Source: Polymorphospora lycopeni (GTDB lineage: Bacteria; Actinomycetota; Actinomycetes; Mycobacteriales; Micromonosporaceae). From it: 64,000 nucleotides of DNA. This document shows positions 60,267 through 64,000 of the stretch, piece by piece. A program made the translations under genes and the position numbers. The stretch is taken from contig NZ_JBCGDC010000019.1 of the NCBI RefSeq assembly GCF_042237075.1, positions 18,177-82,176 on the forward strand, in the 5' to 3' direction. Numbering within the stretch: position 1 is the first letter of the stretch; each line of letters begins with the position of its first letter. The notes beneath the pieces are model-generated. The model was not told where the DNA came from. It saw only the letters and a list, made by a program, of their open reading frames with translations, and did no database searches.

Positions 60267-60485
60267 TCAGTAGCTGCCACCGGGCGGCGGCGGGCCGCAG
60301 TCGATCGAACCGCAGGCAGCCCGGGTGACCACCGTGATCGTCCGGACGACGCACGCCAGGGTGGTGCCGCCAGCGGTCTTGTCCCAGGTGTCGACGTCGA
60401 CGCCGGCGAGGTCGAGGTCGTCCAGGTCGAGGAAATACTCGGCCTGGTCGCCCGCGGTGGGATCCGCGGTCATGTTGTCGGCCAT
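60267..60485 (-). CDS. lanA: lanthipeptide precursor with Gly-Gly leader
   Basis: The 72-aa product starts at ATG 60485 (GAAAGGA upstream). The leader (1-40) is acidic, has an FLDLDDLDL stretch at 18-26 like the FNLD-type LanB recognition box, and ends TAGG, a double-glycine site for the C39 peptidase of the operon. The 32-residue core has Thr41, 42, 49, 51, 54 and Ser60, 71 as dehydration sites and Cys45, 58, 63 for up to three rings (likely TTLAC, TRAAC and SIDC). It ends PPPPGGSY. It is the first gene of the operon. Ring pattern is inference. Confidence 0.88.
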   Translation of the reverse strand: MADNMTADPTAGDQAEYFLDLDDLDLAGVDVDTWDKTAGGTTLACVVRTITVVTRAACGSIDCGPPPPGGSY

Positions 60486-60540
60486 ACCAGTCCTTTCTTG
60501 TTAGGGCGACTCGTTACGCAGGGTTTCCGCGCCACGCCCT

Positions 60541-61215
60541 GTGGACGGCCAGTGTGATCGAGTCGCTTATGCGTCGGCTACGCGTTCGCTATCGCCTCGG
60601 CCGCCTCGTCCCGGCGCGTCCCGGCTGCGGTGGGCCGACCGACTCCGCCGCCGGCCTTTGCATCGGACGCCACCGGTCGACCTCGCACCGGCCCCGATCC
60701 GGCTACCGGCAGGCGGCGTCGCCCATCTGGTACGCGGATGGGACACTGCCGGTTCCTGTTGCGGTGCGGCGGTCCTCGCCGGACACGTCGGCTGGCGGGG
60801 CGAGCTTCACCGGCCGCGGCACCAGCGGCAGATCAGGACCGCACGGGGGCTCTAGCAGGATCACCGTGCTCTGATCCGCGTTGTCGATGATCACCGGCGC
60901 ATGCCAGCGCATCACCAGCCCTGTGAAGCTCCCCGGCTCGGTGCCACCGCGCAGCTCGGCGCGGAAGGAATCCCGGCCCGGTGACTGGACGTCAACGGCC
61001 GCCGTGCTGCGATTGAGGTCGAGCACCGAGGCCCGCGCGTAGAGAGGGGCAGTGAGGTCTTGGGACGCCGACGCCAGCGGACGACGGGTCGACGACCACA
61101 GGGCACAGAGACTCTCTGCCGAGCAGTCGATCCCTCCATCCCATACGGCAAACTCTAGTTCGTCGCCCTTGAGCCGAGTCGATGGTGACGGGATAGCGAG
61201 AGGAGGTGCCACGAG
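60541..61215 (-). other. region between the lanthipeptide operon and the membrane-protein cluster
   Basis: The right part of the gap reads coding-like on the minus strand (ASVLDLNRSTAAVDVQ near 61010; SFTGLVMRWHAPVIIDNADQ near 60900) down to a stop at 60703, but no credible start or family is seen, so it may be the tail of a lost gene. The promoter of the lanthipeptide operon must lie in 60486-60700. I could not pick a clear promoter. Confidence 0.3.
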
Positions 61216-62091
61216 ATGGCCGAGGAATGGCCATGGCTGAAGGATCAGCCCGTCTTCACCACCCACGGGGAGAAGCACGGCAACGTCACACGCGTGCCGC
61301 ACGGTGCATCTCTCGAACCGGTGGGAGCCGGGCTCGTGCTTCTCGTCGCCGGGCTCGCCGTCAGCACCGGGCTCGCGGTGGCTGGGATCGGGCTCGTCCT
61401 CGCCGGCTTCACGGAGGATCTTGGGCCGGTCTCGTGGTGGTGGCTCGCGCTCGGGGTCCCGGCTGCAGGCCTTGCGGTGTTCTTCCTCGCCGGCGTCTAC
61501 ATACGGGGCATGGAGCTGATCATGCGCGAGCGCCCCCGCACCCTGGTCCTGCTGACCGGACTGCTCGGCGGCGTCGCCCTCGGCCTCGCCGCCCTGGCGG
61601 CATGGTGGGCCTGGCGCGCAAGCGACATCAGTCTGCACCCGGAGCTGATCGAGCACGACGGGTGGAACAGGGGGCAGATCGTGAACGCCACCGTGTTCAC
61701 GATCGGCGCTCTCGCCGCCGCGGCCGCCTGTCTGATCGCCGCGCTCTTCGCCGTCCGGGGCGTGCGCCGAGCTCGGCGAGATGCGGCACGCATCCTTCGG
61801 CTTCGCGAGACCGGCACACGGCGAGCGGGCGTCGTCGCCGCGCTCCCCGACCCGAACGACTGGGATCGGGGCGGCGATGTGGCGATCCGCTACCAGGACG
61901 AGACCGGCGAGCAGGTGATCCGGGTGCGGGTGAACACCTACGCGCACGAGATCCCCGTCCCGGGCACACCGCTGATCGTCTTCACCGATCCGGCCGGCGA
62001 CCTGCTCGTCGAGCTCGACCCGGACCACCCGCTCGAGTACCACCCCGACAACCGCCCATATGAGTCGGACTCCAGCGGAGGCGGAACCTGA
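61216..62091 (+). CDS. four-helix membrane protein (DUF3592-like), unknown function
   Basis: The 291-aa product starts at ATG 61216 (GAGGAGG nine bases upstream). It has four hydrophobic segments (about residues 36-58, 73-95, 110-132, 157-180) and a soluble C-terminal domain with RRAGVVAALPDPNDWDRGGD, YQDETGEQVIRVRVNTYAHE and PLIVFTDPAGDLLVELDPDH, reminiscent of DUF3592-type proteins that carry a beta domain after membrane helices. It heads a five-gene plus-strand cluster. Its stop codon almost touches the next start. Confidence 0.65.
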   Translation: MAEEWPWLKDQPVFTTHGEKHGNVTRVPHGASLEPVGAGLVLLVAGLAVSTGLAVAGIGLVLAGFTEDLGPVSWWWLALGVPAAGLAVFFLAGVYIRGMELIMRERPRTLVLLTGLLGGVALGLAALAAWWAWRASDISLHPELIEHDGWNRGQIVNATVFTIGALAAAAACLIAALFAVRGVRRARRDAARILRLRETGTRRAGVVAALPDPNDWDRGGDVAIRYQDETGEQVIRVRVNTYAHEIPVPGTPLIVFTDPAGDLLVELDPDHPLEYHPDNRPYESDSSGGGT

Positions 62092-62350
62092 TGAACCCAG
62101 CCGACGGCGGGCGCAGTTCCCGCTCCACGGATCCCCGCACGACGCCGAGCTGGTCGTGCGCATCGACCGCGGGTTTCCTCGCCGGCTTCTCTCCCGGTTC
62201 GAGCATCCACCTGCTCGTCGACCCCGAGAACCCGAGCAGGTCGCCGTCGACTGCAGCGCGAACGCGGTGGAGCTGCCGCGTTCCTGGTGAACTCCAACGC
62301 GCTGCCACCGGACGCGGCTCGCGCACTGGCAGACTTGCACAGGAGAGGAG
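62091..62350 (+). pseudogene. small soluble protein, broken by several frameshifts
   Basis: Coding-like sequence moves between frames: PLHGSPHDAELVVRIDRGF in one, LAGFSPGSSIHLLVDPENP in a second, EQVAVDCSANAVELPRSW back in the first, and NSNALPPDAARALADLHRRG in the third. Joined, these would give a plausible ~85-90-aa protein between the two membrane-protein genes. Three frame changes in 250 bp mean decay or local sequencing errors. Confidence 0.5.
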
Positions 62351-62356
62351 GGCGGC

Positions 62357-62871
62357 ATGCTCGAGCAGACCGCGCCGTCGAAGGCCGAGGGCACCCGTGT
62401 CTCGGTGTCGGGATCAGCGCCGCTGATCCTGCTCGGCCTGATGCTCCTGGGGAGTTTCGCCCTGGGCGCGACAACGGGCGCGATCCCCTCCACCGACAAG
62501 GCGCTGCTCTTCTCAGCCGCGTTCTACCTGCTGACCGTGATGGGCGGCCTCATCCTGTCGTTCCTCGGGTTCGGGATCCTCGATGCAGCCCTGCGACGCA
62601 GTGGGGACCCGCACAGGGCTGGGCTCGCACGGCCGTGGCGCTCCTGGTGATCACCCCCATCGCGTTCGTCGTCGCGTGGCTGCTCGCCGGCCCGGTGGTG
62701 GCCTTGGGAATCGCCGCGAACGGCCTCGGCGTGAGTCTCGCCCTGCTCTGGTCCGTGCCCCGCTCCCGGGCCGGATCACGGGCTGCCTGGGCGCTGCTGT
62801 GGGTGTCGTCCGCGCTGGCGACCGCAGTAGCGGCCTGGCTGGCGATCGCCGTGCAGAACGCCATCGGCTGA
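62357..62871 (+). pseudogene. membrane protein gene with one frameshift
   Basis: From ATG 62357 the protein reads APLILLGLMLLGSFALGATT and LTVMGGLILSFLGFGILDAA. Near 62605 the membrane-protein character shifts to another frame (AVALLVITPIAFVVAWLLAG, then WALLWVSSALATAVAAWLAI) and ends at TGA 62869-62871. One indel would restore a ~170-aa protein with four membrane helices. It is either a true frameshift mutation or an assembly error, given the similar damage just upstream. Confidence 0.6.
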
Positions 62872-62890
62872 CAGGACGAGGACCACAAAC

Positions 62891-63451
62891 ATGGCGAACC
62901 CGAAGAGGCGTACCCACACCACGGGGACGGTGATCGCCACCGTTCTGCTCGTGGCATGCGGCATGCTCCTGGGGATCTGGCTGGCGTCTGCCTATGACGT
63001 GCTGCGGGTCAACGTGCTCGACAACGCGCTCGCGAACCAGCTCGGCTACATCGGGGAGATCACCGACGCAAGCGTGGACCCGCTCCCGCACGGCCTTTCC
63101 CGCTTCATGCTGATCGTCATCTTCGTCGCGGGCATCATCGGCGGACTTGCCACGTACGCGGCCGCTGTCGTCTCGCGACGCGCCGTCGGAGACCGGGAGG
63201 CGATCGCATACGCGCTGGGCTGCTGGCTCCTCGGTGCCGCTGCAGGGTTCGCGTGGCTCGCCACCGACTGGCCGGCAGTCGAGCTCGACCTAGCCGACGC
63301 GTTCGGGACGTTCATCCATGTCGGCGGGGTCTGGGTGCCGCTCGTCCTGCTCGGGATCGGCGTGCTCTGCCTGCTCGTGTGGTGGGTGCATCCGGGGGCC
63401 GACGGCGAACTGGTGGACGGCGGTCCTGAGGCCGAGCAGGGGCATGCATGA
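62891..63451 (+). CDS. membrane protein of unknown function
   Basis: The 186-aa product has four hydrophobic segments (about residues 13-35, 72-95, 105-125, 147-167) separated by an extracytoplasmic loop with LDNALANQLGYIGEITDASV. The tail is acidic (GADGELVDGGPEAEQGHA). AGGACGAGGACC upstream of ATG 62891 may serve as ribosome-binding site. It overlaps the next gene by ATGA. I recognise no family. It probably works with the other small membrane proteins of this cluster. Confidence 0.65.
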   Translation: MANPKRRTHTTGTVIATVLLVACGMLLGIWLASAYDVLRVNVLDNALANQLGYIGEITDASVDPLPHGLSRFMLIVIFVAGIIGGLATYAAAVVSRRAVGDREAIAYALGCWLLGAAAGFAWLATDWPAVELDLADAFGTFIHVGGVWVPLVLLGIGVLCLLVWWVHPGADGELVDGGPEAEQGHA

Positions 63452-63717
63452 ACGCGCCGCGCCCTGGGGTCGAGGTGGTCACCTACGACGGGCTTCCTGC
63501 TGCATCCGGCGGCGCGCATGCGCTGCGGGTGAAGAAGCCCCGCCTGGTGTGGCAGGCCGTGCAGTCGTTTGTGGACGCGGGCAGCGTCACGGTCGGGAAC
63601 CCGACCGTGACGCTGCGCCTGCGGAGGGGCGATATGCCCGAGGTGTCGTCGCGGCTGCGGGAGTTCGCGGCGGTGGCCATGGGCGGACCGCGGACGCAGG
63701 ACCGGCTCTCGCTGTGA
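63448..63717 (+). CDS. small hypothetical protein
   Basis: The 89-aa soluble product starts in an ATGA overlap with the membrane-protein gene. It contains VKKPRLVWQAVQSFVDAG and TVTLRLRRGDMPEVSSRLRE. No recognised domain. It ends shortly before the IS5 remnant and may be intact, but a 3' truncation by the insertion cannot be excluded. Confidence 0.55.
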   Translation: MNAPRPGVEVVTYDGLPAASGGAHALRVKKPRLVWQAVQSFVDAGSVTVGNPTVTLRLRRGDMPEVSSRLREFAAVAMGGPRTQDRLSL

Positions 63718-63737
63718 AGGTGGTGCCCCGGAACTCG

Positions 63738-63926
63738 CGAACACCATCGTCGCAGCGGCCTGGCCAGCACCGGTGGATCGTGGGATCCTGCCGGGCCTGG
63801 CTGCAGAACAACCGACGTCTCGTACGCCGCTACGAACGCAAAGCCGACCACTTCCAGGCCTTCGCCGACCTCGGCCGCACCCTGCTCTGCTACCGCCGAC
63901 TCACCAAGAACAACCACCTGAGATGA
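63738..63926 (+). pseudogene. IS5-family transposase, C-terminal remnant
   Basis: The frame reads GQHRWIVGSCRAWLQNNRRL, then VRRYERKADHFQAFADLG and YRRLTKNN with a stop, the C-terminus of IS5-type transposases (H-R-W-V-V-E...RYERKA pattern; the usual catalytic Glu of RWVVE appears here as Gly). The upstream catalytic domain is missing. The last bases of the window (63927-64000) carry no feature I can support. Confidence 0.75.
63825..63912 (+). repeat. inverted long-range repeat (IS5 end), right copy
   Basis: This is the reverse-complement partner of 6301-6388: 88 bp with about five mismatches. Confidence 0.8.
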
Positions 63927-64000
63927 GCCCCTTAGTGCCCGTTGAAGAACCTGGTCAGCGTGGGTGGATGGCGGTGTGGAGTCGGCCGGTGTGGTGGTAT

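Noticed and set aside
60703..62499. 598-codon minus-strand frame across the membrane-protein genes
   Set aside because: Most of it is antisense to a membrane protein with a good ribosome-binding site. Only its last ~150 codons, in the gap before 61216, look possibly coding.
1..64000. tRNA, rRNA or origin of replication
   Set aside because: I saw no cloverleaf with a convincing anticodon arm, no rRNA sequence and no DnaA-box cluster while reading. A dedicated scan was not possible.

Overview
The window is high-GC actinobacterial DNA. Strand-dense operons with ATGA/GTGA overlaps, many GTG starts, F420-type and AfsR/SARP genes and the overall protein style suggest a Micromonosporaceae-like actinomycete (inference, not a taxonomic proof). 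It comes from a draft assembly: there is a run of N at 43623-43728, and a single N at 22088 flanked by a perfect 131-bp duplication that looks like two unmerged contig ends.

Layout. (1) 1-6420 is an insertion-sequence scrapyard (ISL3, IS110, IS701 and IS5 transposase ends, all broken) with passenger genes between the remnants: a small secreted protein, a secreted PL9-type pectate lyase with a discoidin-like module, and a TetR/ABC-2 export cassette with a palindromic operator. (2) 6428-32436 is a 26-kb catabolic island. Except for a GntR/FadR-type regulator (11832-12563), every gene is on the minus strand. It falls into five transcription units: aldehyde dehydrogenase/4Fe-4S protein/CitE-like lyase; acyl-CoA synthetase; a seven-gene unit with thiolase, split AtuA, SDR and cyclase-family hydrolase; a Dpp-type ABC importer plus an enolase-superfamily enzyme; and acyl-CoA dehydrogenase/MaoC hydratase/two kinds of CoA-transferase/thiolase. 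I find the same degenerate 19-bp box in front of all five units, which ties the island together as one regulon, probably of the encoded regulator. The logic is uptake, CoA activation, beta-oxidation-like steps, CoA transfer and thiolysis of an unknown carboxylic acid.

(3) 32731-44033 is accessory: a secreted Ig-like/FN3 protein, IS4- and IS5-like remnants, a secreted M14 carboxypeptidase, a compact toxin module (small coiled-coil protein, SCP1.201/DddA-like deaminase, candidate immunity protein), a WGR-domain/beta-propeller protein, a zinc-ribbon protein, a free-standing CBM2 protein, and a secreted lysozyme-like protein preceded by three tandem copies of a promoter-like repeat (GGAAT-N18-GTT). 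(4) 44209-60485 is a RiPP biosynthetic locus: two AfsR-type SARP regulators read rightwards into a leftward operon encoding a 72-aa lanthipeptide precursor, an acyl-CoA-dehydrogenase-like flavoprotein, full-length LanB, LanC, a C39-peptidase ABC exporter, two glycosyltransferase-like proteins and a VAO-type FAD oxidase. The precursor has a Gly-Gly cleavage site that matches the C39 exporter, which is unusual with a class I LanB/LanC pair. (5) 61216-63717 holds a small membrane-protein cluster, two members of which are broken by frameshifts. The window closes with an IS5-type transposase end that matches, in inverted orientation, the one at 6301-6388.
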